Origin: a virus
Direction: 5' to 3' (one strand)
Virus record (IMG/VR): IMGVR_UViG_3300042294_005616
Span: 1 to 57,255 of that record
DNA: 57,255 bases
Shown: in pieces, positions 8,315-15,755 of the stretch
How the letters are laid out: every line of letters begins with the position of its first letter
How positions within the stretch are numbered: position 1 is the first letter of the stretch
Translations under genes and position numbers: made by a program
The notes under the pieces: generated by a model
The model's input: the letters and a program-made list of their open reading frames with translations, nothing else
What the model was told of the DNA's origin: nothing
Database searches by the model: none

Positions 8315-8930
8315 TACAGTAGAACTACTAGGCCACTATGGCGACGACTTAACTCATGCTTGTTCAGCCTGGACAAGTACATCACGTGAATTAAATGATG
8401 AAAAAATTGGACGTGTACCAAAACTACTAACTATGTTAGCAAGTGAAGGGCATCACACCCCATTTGAAAAATCTAGTTTACATTTTCTAGTAACAGTAGA
8501 CCAGGCAACACATATCCATTTACTTAAACACCGAATTGGAGTTTCAATTAATGGAGAAAGTGCTCGCTACAAAGAATTAAAAGAAGATAAAATGTATATT
8601 CCTTATGATTGGAGTAATTCATGGCACTTTAAACTTCAAAAATATGCTGAGGAAGGAAACAAGTTATACCATGAAGCACTTGAATACTTTACTCCTATTT
8701 TAGGCCGTAAACGTGCTAAAGAATCTGCTCGTTTCTTTAAAACATTTAACTCCCAGATCACAATGGATCTTATGTTTAACTGGAGAAGTTTTGCTCATTT
8801 CCAACAATTAAGAAATAGTGAACATGCTCAAGTTGAAGTAAGACAACTAGCTCAAGATATGCTTGATTTAGTTAAAAATATTGAAGGTAACCCATTTGAA
8901 CATACAATTAATGCTTTTGGTTTAAACTAA
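8307..8930 (+). CDS. thyX: FAD-dependent thymidylate synthase ThyX
   Basis: The 207-residue enzyme methylates dUMP to dTMP using methylene-tetrahydrofolate and reduced FAD. The ThyX signature RHRxxSxNxxSxR appears as KHRIGVSINGESARY (74-88), with Lys in place of the first Arg. A second hallmark, NWRSFAHFQQLRNSEHAQVEVR, spans about 160-180. Length fits the family. The start at 8307 (MNNTVELLGHYG) is preferred over the upstream extension because it begins at the conserved domain and overlaps the upstream gene. It supplies dTMP for phage replication; its end overlaps the thioesterase start by one base. Confidence 0.92.
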   Translation: MNNTVELLGHYGDDLTHACSAWTSTSRELNDEKIGRVPKLLTMLASEGHHTPFEKSSLHFLVTVDQATHIHLLKHRIGVSINGESARYKELKEDKMYIPYDWSNSWHFKLQKYAEEGNKLYHEALEYFTPILGRKRAKESARFFKTFNSQITMDLMFNWRSFAHFQQLRNSEHAQVEVRQLAQDMLDLVKNIEGNPFEHTINAFGLN

Positions 8931-9367
8931 TGGAAATATTAAACACTCACCCAATTAAAAAAAGCGACTTAGGTTTCCACGGCAATTTATTTGGTGGTAA
9001 ACTATTAAGTTGGATTGATGCTTCAGCTGCAGGTTATGCAATGCAGTTATGTGATACACCAAGAATGGTAACAGTATCAATTGATCAATGTAACTTTGAA
9101 CGCCCCGCTAAAGAATCTCAGTTATTAAAAATCTATGGTCGTCCACTTAAAGTAGGAAATAGTTCAATGACCTTGTATATGGAGGCAAGAGCACATAACG
9201 TTTACACAGGTAAACAGGACCTTATATTGAAAACAAATATTACATTTGTTCAAATTGATGAGGGTGGAAATGCTATACCTTTAGGTGAAAAAGCTAAAAC
9301 AAGAATTTCAAACATCTTGCAAAAAGAACTTGATTCTGATGAAAAACTTTCGTATATTAGAGTATAA
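8930..9367 (+). CDS. Hot-dog fold acyl-CoA thioesterase
   Basis: The 145-residue protein has the YciA-type signature GNLFGGKLLSWIDASAAGYA (18-37), the Asp of which is catalytic in this family, and the SIDQCNFERPA strand that follows. Such enzymes hydrolyse acyl-CoA to free fatty acid and CoA. One domain suggests a homohexamer or dimer as in the family. It is coupled to thyX by a one-base overlap (TAATGG). An acyl-CoA hydrolase is unusual in a phage; it may adjust host lipid metabolism, which is inference. Confidence 0.85.
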   Translation: MEILNTHPIKKSDLGFHGNLFGGKLLSWIDASAAGYAMQLCDTPRMVTVSIDQCNFERPAKESQLLKIYGRPLKVGNSSMTLYMEARAHNVYTGKQDLILKTNITFVQIDEGGNAIPLGEKAKTRISNILQKELDSDEKLSYIRV

Positions 9368-9378
9368 AAATAAGAGTT

Positions 9379-9630
9379 ATGACATTTAGAAAAAAAACAA
9401 AAGCTCGGTTCCAATCATTTCTAAGACGATTAGGTTTGCTTTGTAAAAAACCTACTGAACCAACTAAACGAATTCGTATTTCTAGAACTATTAATCCTGA
9501 TGGTAGTACTACTCAACATGAACGTTTAACTAAACAACCATTATTTGAAGGTAATACGTTTGAATCCGAATTACACATCTACAATGAGATTAAAAAAACA
9601 GTAAAGAAAACCCGTAAATCTAAAAAATAA
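9379..9630 (+). CDS. Basic hypothetical protein (83 aa)
   Basis: It begins and ends with Lys/Arg-rich segments (FRKKTKARFQSFLRR; KKTRKSKK) around a small polar middle. The ATG follows AGAGTT, a common start context in this genome (GTTATG). No family is recognised. The charge suggests nucleic-acid or membrane-surface binding. Confidence 0.55.
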   Translation: MTFRKKTKARFQSFLRRLGLLCKKPTEPTKRIRISRTINPDGSTTQHERLTKQPLFEGNTFESELHIYNEIKKTVKKTRKSKK

Positions 9631-9635
9631 AAGTT

Positions 9636-9959
9636 ATGAAAATCAACCAAGAAAAAGTTATGAACTTATTGAAACCGGCTATGAATTTAATTATTGTAGC
9701 AGCTGTAGGAACCCTTATGTTTCGTTTAGGAGCAGCATATCAAGCACATGAAGCTAAAGAAACCACTAAAGTAGAAAACCCATATGCACATGCATTTTCT
9801 CCTGAGGAAATTTCAATTGCAGTTAATGAATCAAATGAATTAATCATGATCGAACGTGCAACTGGAGATTACATTGTATATTCAGATCAAATTGGTCAAA
9901 CTATCTTTGGTATGTATGCCAATCGTATTCACCAAGAAGCAACTAATGTTAGTAAATAG
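9636..9959 (+). CDS. Single-pass membrane protein (107 aa)
   Basis: A hydrophobic segment at about 14-33 (NLIIVAAVGTLMFRLGAAY) is preceded by Lys, and the C-terminal domain of about 70 residues is acidic. It probably anchors in the inner membrane with the domain facing the periplasm. It overlaps the lytic transglycosylase gene by 14 bases, suggesting they work together at the envelope. Function unknown. Confidence 0.55.
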   Translation: MKINQEKVMNLLKPAMNLIIVAAVGTLMFRLGAAYQAHEAKETTKVENPYAHAFSPEEISIAVNESNELIMIERATGDYIVYSDQIGQTIFGMYANRIHQEATNVSK

Positions 9960-10467
9960 TATCAAAATCGGTATTGTAGCGGGGGCAGTTATTGCCACCG
10001 CTCTTACTGTTACTGAACCGGAAGTGCAATCAACTCAAGAAGTGCGCATTCCCGACAGTATCGATCAAGGATCACCACCATCATTGCAAATGTACAAGTA
10101 TATTAAAGCATACGCTGATACATTTGATATTCCATTGAATTATGCATTTGGAGTAGCATATTGTGAAACAAGATATGAAGGACCCTTCCAATGGAAATAC
10201 AACCCAGCTCAAACATCTTGTACAGGTGCTGAAGGTCCAATGCAGATTTTGCTTTCAACCGCACGTTATTTGAATAGAGATGGTGTTTCACGCCAACGTT
10301 TACGTACAGATATTGAATATAACGTAAAAACATCATTAGGATATGTAAGACGTTTATACAATCGCTATAAAAGTTGGCCAATTGTATTTGGATACTATAA
10401 TACAGGTTATCCTAGAATAAACGATTACGCAAGAAAGGTTGTAAACTTTAAAATAAATTGGAGATGA
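9946..10467 (+). CDS. Lytic transglycosylase (SLT-like), membrane-anchored or secreted
   Basis: I place the start at ATG 9946, which gives 173 residues with an N-terminal hydrophobic signal/anchor (about 5-22). The SLT/goose-lysozyme fold follows: AYCETRY at 71-77 (catalytic Glu74), GAEGPMQI at 94-101, and GYYNTG near 154-159. It should cleave the glycan strand of peptidoglycan without water, giving an anhydro product. The anchor points to the periplasm. It is far from the main lysis cassette, so it may be a local wall-opening enzyme used in entry or in superinfection control (inference). Confidence 0.82.
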   Translation: MLVNSIKIGIVAGAVIATALTVTEPEVQSTQEVRIPDSIDQGSPPSLQMYKYIKAYADTFDIPLNYAFGVAYCETRYEGPFQWKYNPAQTSCTGAEGPMQILLSTARYLNRDGVSRQRLRTDIEYNVKTSLGYVRRLYNRYKSWPIVFGYYNTGYPRINDYARKVVNFKINWR

Positions 10468-10712
10468 AACAAGTAGTTTGTATAAATGACAGTAGATTAC
10501 CTGAAGGTGCTCAAGTTATCAAAGGTAGAGAATATAATGTAGTAGATGAGTTTGTAAACAACTATGATCAACGAGTTTATATCATTGAAGGTATTGCAAA
10601 TGAAGGCACTACCAAAATGGGGTTACGTTGGATTGGTTATGATGCAAATCGCTTTGCAGAACCTGAATCATTAATGGAAGAAATACAAGAATACGCATAC
10701 GCAGAAGCATGA
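10464..10712 (+). CDS. Hypothetical protein (82 aa)
   Basis: The ATG at 10464 overlaps the previous TGA (ATGA), so I prefer it to the TTG six bases earlier. The sequence shows a small beta-rich domain with an acidic C-terminus (MEEIQEYAYAEA). The CINDSRLPEGAQVIKGREYNV opening resembles small phage proteins with an SH3-like barrel, but no function is known. It overlaps the DpdA-like gene by an ATGA. Confidence 0.55.
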   Translation: MKQVVCINDSRLPEGAQVIKGREYNVVDEFVNNYDQRVYIIEGIANEGTTKMGLRWIGYDANRFAEPESLMEEIQEYAYAEA

Positions 10713-11503
10713 AAAAAGTAAAAATTAGCCACGAGGTACCATTTTGCCTCTTAGAAAAAAGTAGAGAATTCAATGACTACGATTATTGTTTACCTCATCT
10801 AATGGATGAAAATGAAGAATATCGTAATTTCTTCTATGAATCAAAGAAAATGGGTCGCTACATTGTAATGGACAATTCACTCCATGAACTAGGTGAAGCA
10901 TATAATTCAGAACGTTTAATGTATTGGGTAAATGAAATTGAACCAAATGAATTTATTGTACCTGATGTTTGGGAAGATAAGACAGCATCAATTGTAAATG
11001 CTCGTTCTTGGGCTCATACTAAAATGCCTAAAAACACTACTAAAGTAGCTGTAGTACAAGCAAAAAATATTCATGAAGCTTATGAATGTGTGCAAATATA
11101 TAAAGATTTAGGTTATAAGAAAATAGCATTTTCATATGGTGCAGAATATTATCATGAAATGTGTCCACACCCAAACAAAGATTTAGGTAAAGCAATTGGA
11201 CGATATATAGTAGTTTCATCAATGTATAATGATAAAACATTACTTTATAACGATCGAGTACATTTACTTGGAACTGCAAGTCCTATTGAATTTGGAATGT
11301 ACAAAAATATTTCTTGCATTGAATCAATTGATACTTCAAATCCAATTATGGCTGGAATAGAAGGAATACCATATACAAAAATGGGGCTAGATTCAAAGCC
11401 AACGGCTAATATGAATAATTTCCAAGATAAACCAATCACAGAAACTCAAATGAAGTTTATTGAACATAACGTTATAAACTTTAGACAAATAAATGGACTC
11501 TAA
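10709..11503 (+). CDS. dpdA: DpdA-like DNA 7-deazaguanine transglycosylase (TGT family)
   Basis: The 264-residue protein shows the key marks of the tRNA-guanine transglycosylase superfamily. A nucleophile/acid-type Asp appears in YIVMDNSLHELG (Asp55), then FIVPDVW (Asp86), then HLLGTASPIEF (185-195), matching the family's hLxGvGsP, and SIDTSNP (Asp208), matching the second catalytic Asp. Phage DpdA proteins exchange guanine in DNA for a 7-deazaguanine. Its short length and divergence from tRNA TGT (no visible zinc CxCxxC) fit DpdA. It precedes queC, queD, queE and folE, which supply the base. A terminator hairpin encloses its stop codon. Confidence 0.75.
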   Translation: MKKVKISHEVPFCLLEKSREFNDYDYCLPHLMDENEEYRNFFYESKKMGRYIVMDNSLHELGEAYNSERLMYWVNEIEPNEFIVPDVWEDKTASIVNARSWAHTKMPKNTTKVAVVQAKNIHEAYECVQIYKDLGYKKIAFSYGAEYYHEMCPHPNKDLGKAIGRYIVVSSMYNDKTLLYNDRVHLLGTASPIEFGMYKNISCIESIDTSNPIMAGIEGIPYTKMGLDSKPTANMNNFQDKPITETQMKFIEHNVINFRQINGL

Positions 11504-11525
11504 TTTGGAGTCCATATTTTATTTT
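11493..11525 (+). terminator. Terminator whose loop holds the dpdA stop codon
   Basis: ATGGACTC (11493-11500) pairs with GAGTCCAT (11508-11515). The 7-base loop contains the TAA stop (11501-11503), and ATTTTATTTT follows. Confidence 0.75.
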
Positions 11526-11533
11526 AGTATATT
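11522..11533 (+). promoter_or_regulatory. TTTTAGTATATT promoter-like motif
   Basis: It matches TTTTCGTATATT except for A in place of C, followed by AATACAAATAATAAGTTATG at the next gene. It overlaps the T-tract of the terminator. Confidence 0.5.
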
Positions 11534-11550
11534 AATACAAATAATAAGTT

Positions 11551-11817
11551 ATGGAAATGTTAAGTTTATATGATTACCTAGGCAAAGCCGCAGGTGAAGA
11601 ATTAGGTAAAGAAGTTTGGACAGCAGCTGCAGAAGCTAATGTTCCAACACAACTTCGAGAAATTTCTAATCCAAAATACACAGGAAAAGTTACTTTATAC
11701 CCTAAAGATTTTCTTGATTTTTATTTTAGAGAACCTGCATCATATCAAATTGAAGATGCTTTACCTGAAGGACATGATTGGACCGGAAACCTTGAAGACG
11801 ATGACCTCCCTTTTTAA
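11551..11817 (+). CDS. Hypothetical protein (88 aa)
   Basis: It starts in the typical AAGTTATG context. The protein is acidic at its end (EDDDLPF) and starts with a short helix (LYDYLGKAAGEELGKEVW). The acidic DDDLPF tail recalls the C-terminal tip of bacterial SSB (DDDIPF), which recruits replication proteins. That resemblance is only in the last six residues and may be chance. No domain is recognised. It leads the preQ0 gene group. Confidence 0.55.
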   Translation: MEMLSLYDYLGKAAGEELGKEVWTAAAEANVPTQLREISNPKYTGKVTLYPKDFLDFYFREPASYQIEDALPEGHDWTGNLEDDDLPF

Positions 11818-11980
11818 TCATACTAAAGAAGAGTTTGAAAAACACCGTGAGATTTGGAAATCTGAATGGTATGATCATTGGAGACTCTTGGATATTGACT
11901 TTGAATGTTATATGTTGATGAGAGGATTAACAAAAGAAGAATTTAAAAAATTAAATAGCGAAATATGGCAAAACACGTAG
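11801..11980 (+). CDS. Small hypothetical protein (59 aa)
   Basis: It begins inside the end of the previous gene (17-base overlap) and ends 16 bases into queC. The product is helical and rich in Glu, Lys, Trp and Phe (EEFEKHREIWKSEWYDHW). No family is recognised. Overlap on both sides supports translational coupling. Confidence 0.5.
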   Translation: MTSLFNHTKEEFEKHREIWKSEWYDHWRLLDIDFECYMLMRGLTKEEFKKLNSEIWQNT

Positions 11981-12804
11981 TAGTATCCTTATCTGGAGGG
12001 ATGGATTCCTCCACATTGTTACTTCGTTGCTTGAAAGAGTACGATACAGTAACTGCACTTTCATTTGATTATGGACAAAAACATAGAGTTGAACTTGAAC
12101 GCGCTCAATCATTAGTAGATTATATTAATGAAACCTATTCCCCTATCCGTTACCGTCAAATCCAATTAAACGGATTATCTGATTTGTTAAATTCAGCACT
12201 TGTAACAGGTGGAGATGATGTACCTGAAGGACATTATGCTGAAGAAAACATGAAAGCAACAGTTGTTCCTAATCGAAATAAAATATTTGCTTCAATTATT
12301 CAAGCAGTTGCACTTTCAATTGCTGACGAAACAGATGAGCAATGTGACATTGCAATGGGAATCCATGCAGGTGATCATGCAATTTACCCAGATTGCCGTC
12401 AAGAATTTAGAGATGCAGACGATCATGCCTTTAGAGTAGGTAATTGGGGTTCTGAAAAAGTAGGTTACTTTACACCATATCTTGAAGGTGATAAATTTAC
12501 CATCTTACAAGATGGAGAAGTATTATGTGGTGAATTAGGTTTAGACTTCAATGAAGTATATAAACGTACAAACACTTCATACAAACCAATTTACCACGAA
12601 ATGGCATATGAAGAAGGAGCCGATATCATTGAAGTAAAAGAATGGTTCTCTGATTACAAATCAGCAAGTTCCGTGGAGCGAGTAGAAGCTTTTATTAAAT
12701 TAGGACGTCCTGATCCTGTAGCTTATGCAGACGAAGAAGGACCTGTAACATGGGAATATGTAGTAAAAGAAGTATCTAAAGTACTAGCAAGCCATGCAGG
12801 ATAA
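11965..12804 (+). CDS. queC: 7-cyano-7-deazaguanine (preQ0) synthase QueC, zinc site altered
   Basis: The 279-residue enzyme has the PP-loop SGGMDS (10-15), VPNRN (101-105) and the GIHAGDHAIYPDCR segment (132-145) typical of QueC, which converts 7-carboxy-7-deazaguanine to preQ0 with ATP and ammonia. Normal QueC ends with a zinc site of four Cys (SCY...CGxCxxC). Here the matching positions read TNTSYKP (202-208) and SASSVERVEAF (233-243), with no Cys. The residues flanking the lost ligands are kept, so this looks like real loss of zinc binding. It is followed by queD and queE, and it is the committed step for the DpdA base donor. Confidence 0.9.
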   Translation: MAKHVVVSLSGGMDSSTLLLRCLKEYDTVTALSFDYGQKHRVELERAQSLVDYINETYSPIRYRQIQLNGLSDLLNSALVTGGDDVPEGHYAEENMKATVVPNRNKIFASIIQAVALSIADETDEQCDIAMGIHAGDHAIYPDCRQEFRDADDHAFRVGNWGSEKVGYFTPYLEGDKFTILQDGEVLCGELGLDFNEVYKRTNTSYKPIYHEMAYEEGADIIEVKEWFSDYKSASSVERVEAFIKLGRPDPVAYADEEGPVTWEYVVKEVSKVLASHAG

Positions 12805-12973
12805 AAGTATTATAAATTGGGAACTACATCAAAAGCTAATGGCAAAGAAAAGAACAATTAAAATATGTACCGGAATTGGATTGAATATGTTCTTTCCTGA
12901 GTACGTAACTATCGAATTACAGAATATAGACACTGAAATTAGAAAACCTAAAACATCAAAGAAAAATGGCTAG
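12794..12973 (+). CDS. Small basic hypothetical protein (59 aa)
   Basis: It overlaps the end of queC by 11 bases and the start of queD by 8. Its middle contains MAKKRTIKICTGIGLNMFFP, and it ends in a Lys-rich tail. No family is recognised. The fit between two coupled genes is the main support. Confidence 0.5.
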   Translation: MQDKSIINWELHQKLMAKKRTIKICTGIGLNMFFPEYVTIELQNIDTEIRKPKTSKKNG

Positions 12974-13442
12974 ATACATTTCAACAAAATTATTTGACAA
13001 TTACTCAGTAGCAATTCGTCAATACAAAGCAGCCCATTCACATTGCCAGTTATTGCATGGTTATGCTTTGAAATTTAAAGTATGGTTTGCTTCAAACGAA
13101 CCATTAGAGGAAAATCAACTTGATGATATGAACTGGATTGTTGATTATGGAGGTTTTAAACCTGCACCTCAAGGTAATGGTTTGAAAGCTTGGATGGACC
13201 ATATGTGGGATCACACAACTTTAATTCAAGCAGACGATCCATACCGTGATTTGTTTGAACAAATGCAAATGGAAGGATTATGTAAAGTACATTTCCTAGA
13301 AAAAATGGGTGCTGAAAGTAATGCAAAACTTGTATTTGATCATTTCAATGAAGTACTAGCTAAAACAGATGCTGGGCGTTGTAAAGTAATTAAAGTAGAA
13401 TGTTTTGAAAACGATAAAAACTCTAGCATCTATGAAGAATAG
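12966..13442 (+). CDS. queD: 6-carboxy-tetrahydropterin synthase QueD (HGY subfamily)
   Basis: The 158-residue protein is in the QueD/6-PTP synthase family and converts the FolE product to 6-carboxytetrahydropterin. The zinc region reads AAHSHCQLLHGYALKF (22-37): His24, Cys27 and His31 align with the family pattern, but the usual HGH is HGY. A subfamily of QueD-like proteins in other bacteria and phages has the same HGYAL form, as I recall, so this is a variant rather than a broken gene. WIVDYG (57-62) and WDHTTL (81-86) are the other expected motifs. Confidence 0.85.
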   Translation: MARYISTKLFDNYSVAIRQYKAAHSHCQLLHGYALKFKVWFASNEPLEENQLDDMNWIVDYGGFKPAPQGNGLKAWMDHMWDHTTLIQADDPYRDLFEQMQMEGLCKVHFLEKMGAESNAKLVFDHFNEVLAKTDAGRCKVIKVECFENDKNSSIYEE

Positions 13443-13499
13443 TTATTATACGACAACCACCACTTTTGGTGACATTAAATTCACTTATACAATAATAAA

Positions 13500-13748
13500 A
13501 TGAAAGAAATTTTATACTTCTCTGCCCCTTGGTGTATGCCATGTAAAAACTTTAAACCCGTTATGGAACGTGTAGGGCAACAACATCCTGTTAAATTTAT
13601 TAACGTGGATGAAAATCCTCAAATGGCTGCACAATACAATATTCGAAGCGTACCTACGCTTGTATTTTTGAAAGACGGTCAAGAGGCAGACAAATCAATC
13701 GGAGTTTTAACTGAAGCACAAGTAAAAGAAAAATGGAATCTAGTCTAG
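13500..13748 (+). CDS. Thioredoxin
   Basis: The 82-residue protein is a short thioredoxin: APWCMPCK at 9-16 holds the redox Cys pair (WCMPC instead of WCGPC), and SVPTLVF near 50-56 contains the cis-Pro loop. It lacks the first strand and helix of full-length thioredoxin. It could reduce phage ribonucleotide reductase or support QueE/other enzymes. It lies in a gap of 57 bases after queD and overlaps queE by 16 bases. Confidence 0.9.
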   Translation: MKEILYFSAPWCMPCKNFKPVMERVGQQHPVKFINVDENPQMAAQYNIRSVPTLVFLKDGQEADKSIGVLTEAQVKEKWNLV

Positions 13749-14515
13749 GAAGAATAGAAGATTACAACAAAGTTTTACCAATTGTAGAATTATATCGTTG
13801 CGTTCAAAGCGAGGGATCTCGTTTTGGACGCCCAACGATTGCAGTTCGTACAACAGGTTGTACTCACCGCTGCTACTTTGGAGAAGGCGGATGGTGTGAT
13901 TCTTGGTATACAAGTATCCACCCAGAAAAAGGTACATTTACCTTTAATGATATTATCAAAATTTATGACGAAAACCCACACATCAAAGAAATGATGTTGA
14001 CGGGTGGCTCACCTACAATGCACCCTAAGCTTGTAAATGAGTTAACACATTTTGCTTATGAAAGAGGTATTCTTATTACTATTGAAACCGAAGGTTCTCA
14101 TTTCCTCGCTACTGACTATCCTATATCTCTTATATCTCTCAGTCCTAAATTTGGTAATAGTATTCCCGTACTTGGAGCTGTTACGCCTCAAGGAGCGATT
14201 GTGGACCAGAAAATGATTGATCAACATAATAAGTTCCGTCTTAAAATGGATACAATCAAACAAACACTCGATTATCACTTCGATTATCATTACAAACCAG
14301 TTTGGGATGGTACTGAAGAGAATTTAGCTGAAATTGAAGCATTTAGAGTTGCATTGGAAATCCCAAAATGGAAAACCTATATCATGCCAGCTGGTGATAC
14401 AAGAGATGAATTAATTAAAATGTATCCACTTGTATTTGATATGTGTGCTGAAAAAGGATACAACATGACAGGTAGAGATCATATTATTGCATTCGATACA
14501 AAAAGAGGAGTATGA
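13733..14515 (+). CDS. queE: 7-carboxy-7-deazaguanine synthase QueE (radical SAM)
   Basis: The 260-residue enzyme converts 6-carboxytetrahydropterin to 7-carboxy-7-deazaguanine. QSEGSRFGRPTIAVR near 25-39 is the typical QueE opening. The radical-SAM cluster site is Cys43, Cys47 and Cys55, a C-x3-C-x7-C spacing that is longer than the textbook CxxxCxxC; QueE proteins are known to tolerate such insertions. MLTGGSPT (88-95) corresponds to the SAM-binding GGEP motif. It overlaps thioredoxin and is followed by a phosphoribosyltransferase with ATGA overlap. Confidence 0.9.
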   Translation: MESSLGRIEDYNKVLPIVELYRCVQSEGSRFGRPTIAVRTTGCTHRCYFGEGGWCDSWYTSIHPEKGTFTFNDIIKIYDENPHIKEMMLTGGSPTMHPKLVNELTHFAYERGILITIETEGSHFLATDYPISLISLSPKFGNSIPVLGAVTPQGAIVDQKMIDQHNKFRLKMDTIKQTLDYHFDYHYKPVWDGTEENLAEIEAFRVALEIPKWKTYIMPAGDTRDELIKMYPLVFDMCAEKGYNMTGRDHIIAFDTKRGV

Positions 14516-15006
14516 TTCTATTTACTTCAGAGCAAATTCAAGAAAAAGTTAAAGAACTAGCCCACCGCATTTCATTTAAACATACTGTTGATGATGATGT
14601 AGTAATGATATGTGTATTAAATGGTGGGTTTATGTTTTTTAGTGATTTAGCTAAAGAAATGTCAATTGATTTTGAAGTTGACTTTATACGAGCCAAATCA
14701 TACAATGGACAAGATCAAGGTGTAGTTCATATCTTAAAAGATATTGAAACAAACATTGAAGGAAAATATGTATACGTAATAGATGATTTCTATGATACTG
14801 GAAATACTTTAAATAGAATTTTAGAGCATTTATCTGCTTTGAACCCTTTATCACTCCAAATGATTACTCTATTAACTCGAGATACTTCCCCTTTATCAGA
14901 ATATCATCATATTTCAGGTTTCATGATCCAAGATCAATGGGTAGTAGGTTATGGAATGGATAATAATTCAAAAGAGCGAAATTTAGATTATATTTACGCA
15001 CTTTAA
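14512..15006 (+). CDS. Purine (hypoxanthine/guanine) phosphoribosyltransferase
   Basis: This 164-residue type I PRTase carries VLNGGFMFFSDL (35-46), KSYNGQ (62-67), the PRPP loop VIDDFYDTGNTL (89-100) and the C-terminal VGYGMDNNSKERNLDYIYAL, all typical of Hpt. It should make IMP or GMP from the free base and PRPP. Position inside the deazaguanine cluster suggests guanine recycling (DpdA releases guanine from DNA) or salvage for GTP, the FolE substrate. That link is inference. It overlaps queE by four bases. Confidence 0.85.
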   Translation: MILFTSEQIQEKVKELAHRISFKHTVDDDVVMICVLNGGFMFFSDLAKEMSIDFEVDFIRAKSYNGQDQGVVHILKDIETNIEGKYVYVIDDFYDTGNTLNRILEHLSALNPLSLQMITLLTRDTSPLSEYHHISGFMIQDQWVVGYGMDNNSKERNLDYIYAL

Positions 15007-15026
15007 CTTGGAGATTAAAAATATTC

Positions 15027-15036
15027 TTCGTACATT
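15027..15036 (+). promoter_or_regulatory. TTCGTACATT...TATATAAAA promoter-like motif
   Basis: This variant of the TTCGTATATT motif has one change and is followed by TATATAAAAT, 20 bases before folE. It lies in the short gap after the PRTase gene. Confidence 0.45.
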
Positions 15037-15056
15037 TATATAAAATAATTAGTTAT

Positions 15057-15755
15057 ATGTCAGAAAACAATCGTAAAAAACAGCACACAGATTTAGAATG
15101 TGTAAAAATTGGTTTTGCAAATGGTGTTGCACCTGGTTTTCCACTTACCGAGAAAGAAAAGTGGGCAATGGTAGATGAAGCAGAAGAAGCTTATGGTAAG
15201 TTCTTAACTGCATTAGGTGTAGATTGGGAAAACGATCCAAACTCATCTGATACTCCACGTCGTGTAGCAAAAGCATATGTATTTGATTTATTTGCAGGTC
15301 GATATACTGCAATGTCCGATATTACTTCATTCCCTAGTGATGGTTATGATGGTATTGTAATCGAACGAAATATTCCTGTTACTTCAATGTGTTCACACCA
15401 CCACCAAACAATTGGAGGAGTAGTTCATATTGGTTATGTAGTTGGAAACGAAGGTAGAGTAATCGGCTTATCTAAATTGAACCGTATTGTAGAACTATTT
15501 GGTCGTAGAGGTGCTATCCAAGAACAATTAACTTCAGCAATCCACAATGCAGTAAACAAAATTTGTGAATTGAATAGAGGAGTAATCGTAACTGTAGTAG
15601 CAACCCACAACTGTGTATCTTGTAGAGGTGTAAAACACCAAGGTGCTTCAATGGTAACTACAAAAGCATCAGGTGTGTTCTTGGAAAATGATAATCAAGC
15701 ACGTAAAGAATTCTTCGATTCAATCAAAATCAATAACGGAGGACACCAGATATGA
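15057..15755 (+). CDS. folE: GTP cyclohydrolase I
   Basis: The 232-residue enzyme catalyses GTP to 7,8-dihydroneopterin triphosphate, the first step to preQ0. Motifs are strong: MCSHHHQTIGG (111-121; Cys112 and His115 region binds zinc), GLSKLNRIVELFGRR (137-151), IQEQLT (154-159) and HNCVSCRGVKHQ (184-195). Length is near the family norm, with a slightly extended N-terminus. It has its own promoter-like motif and overlaps the MazG-like gene by an ATGA. Confidence 0.95.
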   Translation: MSENNRKKQHTDLECVKIGFANGVAPGFPLTEKEKWAMVDEAEEAYGKFLTALGVDWENDPNSSDTPRRVAKAYVFDLFAGRYTAMSDITSFPSDGYDGIVIERNIPVTSMCSHHHQTIGGVVHIGYVVGNEGRVIGLSKLNRIVELFGRRGAIQEQLTSAIHNAVNKICELNRGVIVTVVATHNCVSCRGVKHQGASMVTTKASGVFLENDNQARKEFFDSIKINNGGHQI

